Positions 35,453 to 43,991 of a stretch of DNA of 64,000 nucleotides are shown piece after piece. How positions within the stretch are numbered: the first letter of the stretch is position 1; the number at the start of each line of letters is the position of its first letter. The stretch is from an uncultured Erysipelotrichaceae bacterium (GTDB taxonomy: Bacteria > Bacillota_I > Bacilli_A > RF39 > UBA660), in NCBI GenBank assembly GCA_902761685.1, contig CACWLI010000005.1:39009-103008 (forward strand), read 5' to 3'. The notes beneath the pieces are model-generated. The model saw only the letters and a list, made by a program, of their open reading frames with translations, ran no database searches and was not told where the DNA came from. Both the position numbers and the translations under genes were made by a program.

Positions 35453-36229
35453 ATGAATATAGCTATTATATTTGCCGGAGGAGTGGGGCGAAGAATGGGA
35501 AGTAATATTCCTAAACAATTTTTAAATGTATATGGAAAGCCAATTATAATCCATACATTAGAAAAATTTCAATATCACTCAGAAATTGATAAGATTTATG
35601 TTGCTTGTAAAGAGGAATTGATTCCTGCTTTTGAAGAAATGGTACAAAAATATAACATTACTAAAATACCTGAAGGTGGAATTGTTGCAGGAGGTGCTAC
35701 AGGTCAAGATTCAATTTTTAATGCACTTAGTGCTGCTGCAAAAGAAAATGATGGAGATTCTATTGTATTAATACATGATGGTGTTAGACCATTAATTAAT
35801 GAAGAATTAATTAGTAAGAATATAGCAAGTGTAAAAGAATTTGGTTCTGCTATTACTTGTACACCAGCATTTGAAACACCAGTAATAAGTTATGATGGTA
35901 CAAATGTTGATGAATTGCCAAAAAGAAAATTTGTATATACTGCACAAGCACCGCAAAGCTTTAGATTAAAAGATATTTATGAAATGCATAAAAAAGTAAG
36001 AAAAGAGAATCCAGAATATACAGATATTATTGATAGTTGTACATTAATGGAAAAAAATGGATATAATGTAAGATTAATTGAAGGAATTAGAGGAAATATT
36101 AAAGTTACTACTCCTGAAGATTATATTGATTTACTTGCTAAATTATCAGCAGAGGATCAAAAACAAATATTTGAATTATATACTAGTAAAAAGAAACAAG
36201 ATGAGTTCAAACTAAGTTATAAGAAATAG
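35453..36229 (+). CDS. tarI: IspD/TarI-type cytidylyltransferase
   Basis: 258 residues. The nucleotidyltransferase signature IFAGGVGRRMGSNIPKQF is at the N-terminus, followed by VLIHDGVRPLI and the C-terminal IKVTTPEDY. TarI makes CDP-ribitol from ribitol-5-phosphate; IspD makes CDP-methylerythritol for isoprenoids. The TagF/TagGH neighbours and the oxidoreductase gene nine bases downstream favour a polyol-phosphate role (TarI). IspD activity cannot be excluded. Confidence 0.8.
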   Translation: MNIAIIFAGGVGRRMGSNIPKQFLNVYGKPIIIHTLEKFQYHSEIDKIYVACKEELIPAFEEMVQKYNITKIPEGGIVAGGATGQDSIFNALSAAAKENDGDSIVLIHDGVRPLINEELISKNIASVKEFGSAITCTPAFETPVISYDGTNVDELPKRKFVYTAQAPQSFRLKDIYEMHKKVRKENPEYTDIIDSCTLMEKNGYNVRLIEGIRGNIKVTTPEDYIDLLAKLSAEDQKQIFELYTSKKKQDEFKLSYKK

Positions 36230-36238
36230 GAGCTAAAT

Positions 36239-37321
36239 ATGAATGATATTTTAAAAGAAGATGCAATTAATATAATTGAAGATAATAATAAGTTAAAAGA
36301 GCTTAAAAATACTAATTTCATGGTTACTGGTGCAAGTGGAATGATTGGTATTTATTTTGTAAACACTTTATTAACATTAAATGAGTTGTATGATGGGAAT
36401 GTTAATTTATATTTAGTTGTTAGAAATAAAAACAAACTACCTAAATATGTTTTAGAAAATGAAAATGTTCACATTATTGAACAAGATATTGTTAATCCAA
36501 TTAATTTAGATGTTAAAATGGATTATGTTGTACATGCAGCTAGTCCTGCTAGTCCATTAATAATGAAAGAAAAACCAGTTGAAACAAATTTTGCAAATAC
36601 AATTGGTGCTGCTAATGCACTAACTTATGCAAATAATCATGAAGCAAAAGGATTTTTATTTATTTCATCTAGAGAAATATATGGACAACCAGAAGAAGGA
36701 CAAGAATTCTTTTTTGAAGATGGTCCTCTTGGACAAGTTGATCATTTAGTTCCTAGAAATGGTTATGCTGAAGGTAAAAAAGCTGCAGAAAATATGTGTG
36801 CTGGATTTAAACAAGAGTATGGACTAAATACAAAAGTAGTTAGACTTGCACATACATATGGACCAGGAATGAGTATATATGATGGTCGTGTTCAAGCAGA
36901 TTTTCTAAAGAATGTAGTTAATAATGAAGATATTGTTTTAAAGAGTAAAGGAGAAGCTGTTAGAACTTATACATATATTGGTGATGCAGTTAATGGAATG
37001 TTTAAAGTACTACTTCATTCAAAAGATATGGTTTATAACATAGCAGATGAAGCATGTAAGACATCAATTAAAGAACTTGCTGAAACAATGGTTACAATAT
37101 ATCCTGATAGAGGTTTAAAACTAGTATTTGATATTCCAGAAGAAACAAAAAATACTGGATGTGCTAGTTTTACATTGGGTATATTAGCTACTGATAAAAT
37201 TAGAAAAGAATTGGGTTGGATTCCTAGATATTCAATATATGATGGATTTAAAAGAACAATAGATTATATTGAAAGTGAAATGAAAAAAGAAAAACCAGTT
37301 GCACTTAAAAAAGTACAATAA
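36239..37321 (+). CDS. NAD-dependent epimerase/dehydratase, tarI-linked
   Basis: 360 residues, extended SDR. The N-terminal cofactor motif is TGASGMIGIYFV, the active site is YAEGKKAAE (YxxxK) and there is a HAASPAS segment. It resembles UDP-glucuronate decarboxylase and dTDP-glucose dehydratase type enzymes. It sits where TarJ (an alcohol dehydrogenase) usually follows TarI, so it may supply an alternative polyol or sugar nucleotide. This is inference; the substrate is unknown. Confidence 0.8.
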   Translation: MNDILKEDAINIIEDNNKLKELKNTNFMVTGASGMIGIYFVNTLLTLNELYDGNVNLYLVVRNKNKLPKYVLENENVHIIEQDIVNPINLDVKMDYVVHAASPASPLIMKEKPVETNFANTIGAANALTYANNHEAKGFLFISSREIYGQPEEGQEFFFEDGPLGQVDHLVPRNGYAEGKKAAENMCAGFKQEYGLNTKVVRLAHTYGPGMSIYDGRVQADFLKNVVNNEDIVLKSKGEAVRTYTYIGDAVNGMFKVLLHSKDMVYNIADEACKTSIKELAETMVTIYPDRGLKLVFDIPEETKNTGCASFTLGILATDKIRKELGWIPRYSIYDGFKRTIDYIESEMKKEKPVALKKVQ

Positions 37322-37335
37322 TTGTACTTTTTTTT
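37307..37335 (+). terminator. intrinsic terminator
   Basis: AAAAAAGTAC stem, loop AATAATT, GTACTTTTTT, then further T. Confidence 0.8.
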
Positions 37336-37347
37336 ATACACTATTTT

Positions 37348-37356
37348 TGATAAAAT
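37348..37356 (+). promoter_or_regulatory. extended -10 promoter
   Basis: TGATAAAAT ending 19 bases before the ATG at 37376. Confidence 0.5.
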
Positions 37357-37375
37357 ATCATTGTGGGGTGCTTAT

Positions 37376-38512
37376 ATGAAATACATATTAATTAAAGTAG
37401 CAGTAATAGTTTTAAATATAGTTTATTTTTTTATAAAATTATTTCCTACAAAGAATAAAGTAACTATGATTAGTAGACAATCTAATAATATGTCTATTGA
37501 TTTTAAAATGGTTAAAGATGAAATAGAAAAACATAATAAATATAAGGTTGTTGTTTTGTGTAAAAAACTCGAGGGGAAAGAAAAAGCTAAGTTAACATCA
37601 ATTATTAAATATTTTTTTCATATGCTAATTCAAATGTATCATATAGCAACATCTAAAGTTGTAATTCTTGATTCATATTGTATATGTATTAGTGTTTTAA
37701 AACATAAAAAAGATTTAAAAGTTATTCAAATGTGGCATTCTGTGGGAACTATGAAGAAGTTTGGATATGATATATTAGATCAAGAGGAAGGTAATAGTAG
37801 TAAGATAGCAAAAGTATTAAAAATGCATAAGAATTATGATTATGTATTATGTGCTGGAGAAGGATATAAACATGATTTAGTTAGACAATTTAATTGCAGT
37901 GAAGATATTGTTAGAATAATTCCTTTACCTAGACTAGATGTTATTACAAATAAAGAATATGTAAAAAATATAACAGATAAGATATATGAAAAATATCCTA
38001 TATTAAAAAACAAAAAGAATATTATTTATGTTCCAACATTTAGAAAAGATGAAAAAGATTTAGAGCAACATTTAAATAAATTAATAAATGATGTTGATTA
38101 TAAAAAATACAATTTGATTGTTAAATTACACCCATTAAGTAATATTAATATTACAAATAAAAATGTTATTGTTGCTCCTGAATTTAGTTCTATGGATATG
38201 ATTTTAGTGTCTGAATATGTAATAACGGATTATTCATGTATTTTATATGAGGCAGGTGTTATTAATAAAGCATTGTATTTTTATCCATTTGATTACGATG
38301 AATATAATAAAAATAGGAGCTTAAATTTAGATTATTTTAATGAATTACCTGGTGTTATATCAAGAAATTCTAAAGATATAATTAAATCTATTGAAAATGA
38401 TGAGTATGACTATAAAGAGTTAAATAAATTTATAAAAAAATATGTTAATTATGATGGCAATTCATGTAAAAAAATATATAGATTAATAGAAGAAAAATGC
38501 TCTAAAAATTGA
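37376..38512 (+). CDS. TagB-like CDP-glycerol:glycerophosphate transferase
   Basis: About 378 residues: an N-terminal amphipathic or hydrophobic helix (YILIKVAVIVLNIVYFFIK) for membrane association and a glycerophosphotransferase domain with VIQMWHSVGTMKKFG, YVPTFRK, KLHPL and VITDYSCILYEA. It is the shortest of the three family members, the size of TagB primases. ATG 37376 is preceded by GTGGGGTG and a -10; the TTG at 37322 lies in the previous terminator. Confidence 0.85.
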   Translation: MKYILIKVAVIVLNIVYFFIKLFPTKNKVTMISRQSNNMSIDFKMVKDEIEKHNKYKVVVLCKKLEGKEKAKLTSIIKYFFHMLIQMYHIATSKVVILDSYCICISVLKHKKDLKVIQMWHSVGTMKKFGYDILDQEEGNSSKIAKVLKMHKNYDYVLCAGEGYKHDLVRQFNCSEDIVRIIPLPRLDVITNKEYVKNITDKIYEKYPILKNKKNIIYVPTFRKDEKDLEQHLNKLINDVDYKKYNLIVKLHPLSNINITNKNVIVAPEFSSMDMILVSEYVITDYSCILYEAGVINKALYFYPFDYDEYNKNRSLNLDYFNELPGVISRNSKDIIKSIENDEYDYKELNKFIKKYVNYDGNSCKKIYRLIEEKCSKN

Positions 38513-38537
38513 TTATGTTAATAACTTGTGTTAAAAT
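38509..38537 (+). promoter_or_regulatory. sigma-A-like promoter of tagGH
   Basis: TTGATT, 17-base spacer, TAAAAT with an upstream TGT, 26 bases before the ATG at 38564. Confidence 0.6.
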
Positions 38538-38563
38538 TATTATGTTACTCGAAGGAGAAGTTT

Positions 38564-39352
38564 ATGAAAAGATTTTTTAAAGATTTAAAGAAATATAAAA
38601 ATTATATTTTATTTGCCACATGGGCAGAGCTAAAAACGGAAGTAATTAATTCATATTTAGGGTGGCTATGGATGATTCTTGAGCCACTTGCTTTTATGTT
38701 AATTTACATGTTTATAGCACAAATAATATTTAAATCATCTGTAGAATATTTTCCAATATTTGTGTTTATTGGTTTATCTGTATGGAATTTCTTTAATAAG
38801 ATGGTTGTTGCTAGTGTAAAATTAATTACTACAAATAGAGATACAGTTACTAAAGTATATTTACCTAAATTTGTATTATTGCTAGTTAAAATGGGAGTAA
38901 ATACATTTAAGATGATTGTTTCATTCTTACTTGTTGTATTATTTATGATATTCTATCATGTACCAATTACATGGAATGTGTTATGGTTTTTCCCAATTTT
39001 AATAACAGTTATTATATTTACATTTGGTGTATGTACTATTATGATGCACTTTGGTGTATTTGCAGAAGATTTAGTTAATTTAGTAAATATTGCTCTTAGA
39101 ATGTTATTCTATATGACTGGTGTATTCTATGATATAAGTACTAAAGTGCATAATGTTACATATAGAACATTATTGTTAGATTTAAATCCAATTGCTAATT
39201 TTATATATAATATGAGAAATGTTCTAATATATAAAAGTAGTCCTGTTGGAATGTGGACATTAATTTGGTTCTTTGGTGGAATACTATTATGTGTACTTGG
39301 AATTAATACAATTTATAAATATGAAAATACATATGTAAAGGTGATGAGATAA
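38564..39352 (+). CDS. tagG: TagG-like ABC-2 permease for wall teichoic acid export
   Basis: About 262 residues with six TM segments of the ABC-2 polysaccharide/polyol exporter family (NSYLGWLWMILEPLAFML, then the conserved DLNPIANFIYNMRNVL). With the ATPase encoded in a one-base overlap it exports the finished lipid-linked teichoic acid. The start is set by SD GAAGGAGAAG; the upstream ATG 38543 would give an extra seven residues without an SD. Confidence 0.9.
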   Translation: MKRFFKDLKKYKNYILFATWAELKTEVINSYLGWLWMILEPLAFMLIYMFIAQIIFKSSVEYFPIFVFIGLSVWNFFNKMVVASVKLITTNRDTVTKVYLPKFVLLLVKMGVNTFKMIVSFLLVVLFMIFYHVPITWNVLWFFPILITVIIFTFGVCTIMMHFGVFAEDLVNLVNIALRMLFYMTGVFYDISTKVHNVTYRTLLLDLNPIANFIYNMRNVLIYKSSPVGMWTLIWFFGGILLCVLGINTIYKYENTYVKVMR

Positions 39353-40089
39353 TGAAGAAAGAAGAAATAGCAATTACAGTAAACGATTTACATGTGTATT
39401 ATAGAGACATGAAACGTGTTACTTTAAAAAAGTGGTCAAAAGAAAAAGGTAGTGGAAAAATATTTAAAGCAGTTAAAGGTGTTTCTTTTGAAGTTCCAAA
39501 AGGTCAAATTTTAGGAATATGTGGAAAGAATGGTAGTGGTAAATCTACATTATTAAGAGCAATATCTGGTATATTTAGTCCTGATAAAGGAAGTATAAAT
39601 TTACATGGAAATACAATTTCATTATTGTCTATTGGAGTAGGGTTTCAAAAACAATTAACTGGTTATGAAAATATATATTTAAGTGGTATGCTTCTTGGAT
39701 ATAATAAAGAACAAATAGATGCTAAGGTTGATGAAATAATAGAATTCTCTGAACTTGGAGATTTTGTTTATAAACCAGTTAGAAGTTATAGTTCTGGAAT
39801 GTATTCTAAACTTGCTTTTTCAATAACAGCAGTTTTGGAAACAGATATTATGTTAATAGATGAAGTTTTAAGCGTAGGAGATATTCATTTTAAAGAAAAA
39901 AGTTATAATAAAATGAAAGAATTAATAAGTGATTCAAATAGAACAGTTGTAATTGTTTCTCATAGTAGTAAAACTATTACAGAACTTTGTGATAAAGTTA
40001 TTTGGCTTCATGAAGGATTAATTAGAGATGAAGGAGATCCTGAAAGAATTATGAATGAGTATGAAGCATTTATGAGAGAGGAACAATAA
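39352..40089 (+). CDS. tagH: TagH-like ABC ATPase
   Basis: 245 residues. Walker A GKNGSGKST, signature RSYSSGMYSKLAFS, Walker B IMLIDEVLSVGD and switch His in VSHSS are all present. It lacks the long C-terminal tail of Bacillus TagH. It drives export of teichoic acid through the TagG-like permease. Overlaps both neighbours by one base. Confidence 0.92.
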   Translation: MKKEEIAITVNDLHVYYRDMKRVTLKKWSKEKGSGKIFKAVKGVSFEVPKGQILGICGKNGSGKSTLLRAISGIFSPDKGSINLHGNTISLLSIGVGFQKQLTGYENIYLSGMLLGYNKEQIDAKVDEIIEFSELGDFVYKPVRSYSSGMYSKLAFSITAVLETDIMLIDEVLSVGDIHFKEKSYNKMKELISDSNRTVVIVSHSSKTITELCDKVIWLHEGLIRDEGDPERIMNEYEAFMREEQ

Positions 40090-40673
40090 TGAATATATAT
40101 GATTTTGATGGAACAATTTATGATGGAGATTCATGCAAAGATTTAGTATTATATGGTTTGAAGCATAGAACATCAGATACATTAAAATCTCTTCTAAAAG
40201 CAAGAAGATTAAACAAAAGATATAAAAGGGGAGAAATTGAATTTGAAAGAGTTAAACAACAAATGTTATCATTTGTGTTTAAAATGCCAAATTATCCTAG
40301 ATTTTTAAATCGATTTGTTGCCTCTCATATGGATAAAATAAAACCATGGTATAAATCGAGAATATTGCCTAATGATGTAATAGCTTCAGCTTCCTATGAA
40401 TTATGGATTAGTATGTTTGCAAGAAGATTAGGTGTTAAATATGTAATAGCAACTAAAGTTGATGCTCGAGGTAAGATAATTGGTAAAAATTGTAAGGGTT
40501 CAGAGAAAGCAAGAAGGATTAAAGAAATGTTTCCTAATGTACCAATTAATGCTTGTTATAGCGATTCATCTGTTGATATACCAATGTTAGAATTATCAAA
40601 TAATTCATTTGTTGTTGAAGGAAATAAGATGATTACATATGAACCTGGATTTAAATTTAAAAATAATAAATAG
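40089..40673 (+). CDS. HAD-family (subfamily IB) phosphatase
   Basis: 194 residues. The nucleophile motif is at the very N-terminus (YDFDGTIYDGD), Ser/Thr motif ASASYELW in the middle and the Asp motif ACYSDSSVDIPML near the end, typical of SerB-like IB phosphatases. It is co-transcribed with tagGH, so the substrate may be a polyol-phosphate or lipid-phosphate intermediate; that is inference from position. Confidence 0.82.
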   Translation: MNIYDFDGTIYDGDSCKDLVLYGLKHRTSDTLKSLLKARRLNKRYKRGEIEFERVKQQMLSFVFKMPNYPRFLNRFVASHMDKIKPWYKSRILPNDVIASASYELWISMFARRLGVKYVIATKVDARGKIIGKNCKGSEKARRIKEMFPNVPINACYSDSSVDIPMLELSNNSFVVEGNKMITYEPGFKFKNNK

Positions 40674-40692
40674 ATGTGTAAACAAAAAAAGG

Positions 40693-40721
40693 TTGACATA
40701 TCTTTTTTTTTATTGTAATAT
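40693..40721 (+). promoter_or_regulatory. sigma-A promoter of rpsP
   Basis: TTGACA, 17-base spacer, TAATAT, followed by a strong SD (GGAAGGAGAA). Confidence 0.8.
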
Positions 40722-40746
40722 TATTTGGAAGGAAGGAGAACTATAA

Positions 40747-41016
40747 ATGGCAGTTAAAATTAGACTAAAAAGAATGGGTGCTAAAAAAAGACCTTATTAT
40801 CGTTTAGTAGTAGCTGATTCAAGAGCTAAAAGAGATGGTAATGTAATTGAATCTATTGGAACTTATATGCCTTTAGAAGCAGAAAAATATAATGTTAATA
40901 AAGAATCTGCTTTAGATTGGCTTAAGAAGGGAGCTCAACCTACAGATACAGCTAAGAATATACTAAGTGAAGTAGGTGTTATGGAAGAATTCCATAATTC
41001 TAAAAAAAATAAATAA
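40747..41016 (+). CDS. rpsP: 30S ribosomal protein S16
   Basis: 89 residues, usual length. The start [20 protein letters not shown] is diagnostic for S16, as is [16 protein letters not shown]. It overlaps khpA by one base. The usual downstream rimM-trmD-rplS genes are not in this window, so the classical operon is split here. Confidence 0.98.
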   Translation: MAVKIRLKRMGAKKRPYYRLVVADSRAKRDGNVIESIGTYMPLEAEKYNVNKESALDWLKKGAQPTDTAKNILSEVGVMEEFHNSKKNK

Positions 41017-41258
41017 TGGATTTAATTGAATTTGCTGAATTAATTGTTAAAAAGCTAGTTAAGGAACCAGATCTAGTAAAAGTACAACAATTTGATGACG
41101 ATGAAGAAACAGTTATTGAAATTGTAGTTTCTGAAGATGATATGGGTCGTGTTATTGGTAAAAATGGTAAGATAGCTAATAGTATTAAATCATTAATACA
41201 AGCTAAAGCTTATAACGATGGAAATAAAAAAGTAAAAGTAAATATAGATTCATTTTAG
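41016..41258 (+). CDS. khpA: KH-domain RNA-binding protein KhpA
   Basis: 80 residues with a single KH domain; the GxxG loop is in GRVIGKNGKIANSIKSLI. KhpA forms a dimer with KhpB and affects cell-wall synthesis and RNA metabolism in Bacillota. Placement after rpsP is conserved in the phylum. It overlaps rpsP (TAATG). Confidence 0.95.
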   Translation: MDLIEFAELIVKKLVKEPDLVKVQQFDDDEETVIEIVVSEDDMGRVIGKNGKIANSIKSLIQAKAYNDGNKKVKVNIDSF

Positions 41259-41284
41259 GACTAACATAGTTAGTTCTTTTTTTT
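41258..41284 (+). terminator. intrinsic terminator of rpsP-khpA
   Basis: GGACTAAC stem, ATA loop, GTTAGTTC, eight T. Confidence 0.85.
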
Positions 41285-41287
41285 ATC

Positions 41288-41316
41288 TTGAAATAAATAT
41301 ATTAATATGGTATTAT
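41288..41316 (+). promoter_or_regulatory. sigma-A-like promoter
   Basis: TTGAAA, 17-base spacer, TATTAT with TGG upstream, 22 bases before the ATG at 41339. Confidence 0.6.
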
Positions 41317-41338
41317 ACACTTTACTGAGGTGTTAATA

Positions 41339-41830
41339 ATGACATATTATGATGAAATATTATTAGAACAAAATTTTCCTTATAGAAACATGGAAAAAGA
41401 AGATAGAAATTTTTATATTAATTTATTACTTCATACAAAAGATGTTTGTGATAGTGATATTTATATTAATAAAAATGGTTTATCTAATTATGATTTATTA
41501 TTTTTAAATTTAGTTAAAACAAATGGAATAGTTAGATTTGATGGAGCAACTTATAATGAATATGAAAGTAGATTAATTAGTGGATACATTATTAGAAAAG
41601 GAAATAAATATTTTATTGAAACAAATGTATATAGATGTAATGATGTAATTGATGATGATGACAAAGAATATAGTGCTTATGATGAATTTATATTTAAAGA
41701 CTCTAGAATAATTAGAAAATCAAGATATGATAGTTCAACATATAGTGAAGCAGAGATTGAATTATTATGTGATGATGAACTTGAAAGTTATTTACAAGGA
41801 AAGGCTGATGAGCTTAAATTAAAAAAATAG
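41339..41830 (+). CDS. hypothetical soluble protein
   Basis: About 163 residues, acidic, no signal or TM. Predicted mixed alpha/beta with Tyr/Asp-rich stretches (DVIDDDDKEYSAYDEF). No family is recognised. ATG 41339 is chosen over GTG 41330 because GAGGTG (41327-41332) is the SD. It is monocistronic: own promoter in front and bidirectional terminator behind, convergent with the germination operon. Confidence 0.65.
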   Translation: MTYYDEILLEQNFPYRNMEKEDRNFYINLLLHTKDVCDSDIYINKNGLSNYDLLFLNLVKTNGIVRFDGATYNEYESRLISGYIIRKGNKYFIETNVYRCNDVIDDDDKEYSAYDEFIFKDSRIIRKSRYDSSTYSEAEIELLCDDELESYLQGKADELKLKK

Positions 41831-41857
41831 ATTGATTAATTTTTCAATCTATTTTTT
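41822..41857. terminator. bidirectional terminator
   Basis: AAAAAATAGATTGA stem with its complement and an eight-base loop, serving the plus-strand gene at 41339 and the minus-strand germination operon. Confidence 0.85.
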
Positions 41858-42924
41858 ATAAGTGAAAAAATTACAATTAATAATACTATTAATTCTATGA
41901 TTAAGGGTAAATATATGTATTCATATGATTCATTATAATTATTCTTTAAAAAGATAAAATTTGGTATTGAAAAAGCTATTAAAACTATTATTATGTTAAA
42001 AACATTTGATTTAGTATTATTTAAATTAAATGTATTTTTAAGTGTGTTAAAAATAAATAATAAAAACATAGAAGAAGCATTTATAATATAAAAAATCCAT
42101 GACATAATACTTATATTTTCAATTGAATCTAAAAATGAAAATAGTTTTATTCTCTTTAATGTTGAGTAAACTGGATAATCATATAGATTAATAATACTTA
42201 TGCCAGAAACACCGATAATAGTTGATGTAGATAAAAATATAATAATAAATGAAATTGTTATCATAATATAAAAATATTTATTAAATTTTTCTTTATCACT
42301 TATTTGATCTTTTTTTATAGCATATATTTGAGTTGTAGTTATTGAAAAATAAAGAGAAAAGATAAAAGCAGTTATAATTATTTTTTTAATACTAACATTA
42401 ATTAATGGTAAATAGTTTTGAAAATTTATTTGATTTACTAAACTAAAAAAATCAAATAAAAATATGATTGTTGATATATAAAAACATATTGTCGATACTC
42501 TAATAGTTGTTTCTATTCCCTTAGATGAAATATAATAAGTTGTTAGAATTATAAGTAATAGTATTATATATTTAGGTGTTTCTACTAGATATTGATTTGA
42601 CAAAAATGTTGTTAATCTATATGTCAATAAAATGTATCCAAATAGTGAACATAATATTGATAAAATGATAATTATTATTGAAAATTTACTATATATTTTT
42701 TTTATTTTTTTTGAATAAGATAGATTAGTATTTGTGTTAAATAACTTTAATATTAATTTTGATATTATTAATGAAAGAATAAAACCAATTAAAATAGAAA
42801 TAATAGAGGAGTTAAGTGATTCATGTAAAATATAAGAACTAAATACACCATAAAATGATGAGCAACAAAGAGCACAAATCATAGTAGATAAGCCAAAACT
42901 ATTTATCATTTCATCTTTTTTCAT
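41836..42924 (-). CDS. spore germination permease, GerAB type
   Basis: 362 residues with ten predicted TM segments, Ile/Ser/Asn rich; APC-like fold of the endospore germination permease family. It is the B subunit of a GerA-type receptor in the spore inner membrane, thought to bind the germinant. Last of three minus-strand genes (A, C, B). It overlaps the C-subunit gene by four bases. Assignment leans on context, as the sequence is divergent. Confidence 0.82.
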   Translation of the reverse strand: MKKDEMINSFGLSTMICALCCSSFYGVFSSYILHESLNSSIISILIGFILSLIISKLILKLFNTNTNLSYSKKIKKIYSKFSIIIIILSILCSLFGYILLTYRLTTFLSNQYLVETPKYIILLLIILTTYYISSKGIETTIRVSTICFYISTIIFLFDFFSLVNQINFQNYLPLINVSIKKIIITAFIFSLYFSITTTQIYAIKKDQISDKEKFNKYFYIMITISFIIIFLSTSTIIGVSGISIINLYDYPVYSTLKRIKLFSFLDSIENISIMSWIFYIINASSMFLLFIFNTLKNTFNLNNTKSNVFNIIIVLIAFSIPNFIFLKNNYNESYEYIYLPLIIELIVLLIVIFSLIKNRLKN

Positions 42925-43991
42925 TTTCTTAATTCTCCTATTGAAGTGATTGTTGAATCAACATTTATTTTTATTTTTATATTTTTAAGATTATCATTCC
43001 AATTCCTATTTTTGAAATCAAAATAATCTTTATCATGTTTATAAATATAGTTTCCTATGCCGATAAAATCAGTTTTATTTTCTTTAGAAATGTTTATTAA
43101 TTTATTTACATTTTGTTTTACTTCATTATTTGTAAGATTAGTTAATTTTTTTATTGAATCAGATTTGTTTAAATCATATTTACAATTATAACTATTAATT
43201 TTACCTGTTAATTTTATATTTATATTAAATGTATTATTTTTCCATTTAAATTTAGTTTTTTGATTATTAATATTTATTGAAAAATTACCATTATTGCAAG
43301 GTATATTTATTATTGTTTTCTTAATATTATTTATTAACATATTATAATAGATTCCATTTTTATCATTTAGAATAATTTTTTCATTTTTATTATTAAATGT
43401 GACAAGATTTTCTAAATAGAGTATTTTTTCATTGTTATTTTCTTTAATCGATATATTTGGATAAATTGAATCAATGCCGTATTCCATTTTTCTTTGAGTT
43501 AAATCTAAAAAGGAAACTGGTGTAGAAGATGAGAATATTTTATTATTAAAAACCATTAAATCTTTTAGATATAAAGATGAACCATTATCATCTTTATATA
43601 TGTTTAGTATTTCATCTTTATATTTATTATCAACATAATATATATAAAAATTCATTTTTGATTTTGGATCTCTTAAAAAGAAATCATAGAAGTCTTTATT
43701 ACTTTTAATTAAATCTTCTGTTATGATTAAAACTTTTAGATGAGATATAAAAATATCTTTATTTGACAATTTGGATATTTCTGATATGCATTCTTCTATT
43801 GTATCTGCCACAGTAGTAAAAACTTTTATTTTAGTTTCACTTTCATTTTCTATTACTTGACTAGTTATTTTATATTTATTATCTTGGTAGTCTATTAACA
43901 TTCCACTAATTATCACTAAATCATCTATTTCAACATAGTCGTAGCAACCTGTTAACAAAAGAATTATTAAAATAATAATGATTTTTTTCAT
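42921..43991 (-). CDS. spore germination lipoprotein, GerAC type
   Basis: 356 residues. A lipobox (LLLTGCYDYVEIDDL) at residue 16 gives a lipoprotein, and the sequence just after it is typical of Ger(x)C proteins; DLVIISGMLIDY follows. It is the C subunit of the germinant receptor on the outer face of the inner spore membrane. It lies between the A and B genes, overlapping both by four bases. Confidence 0.88.
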   Translation of the reverse strand: MKKIIIILIILLLTGCYDYVEIDDLVIISGMLIDYQDNKYKITSQVIENESETKIKVFTTVADTIEECISEISKLSNKDIFISHLKVLIITEDLIKSNKDFYDFFLRDPKSKMNFYIYYVDNKYKDEILNIYKDDNGSSLYLKDLMVFNNKIFSSSTPVSFLDLTQRKMEYGIDSIYPNISIKENNNEKILYLENLVTFNNKNEKIILNDKNGIYYNMLINNIKKTIINIPCNNGNFSININNQKTKFKWKNNTFNINIKLTGKINSYNCKYDLNKSDSIKKLTNLTNNEVKQNVNKLINISKENKTDFIGIGNYIYKHDKDYFDFKNRNWNDNLKNIKIKINVDSTITSIGELRK

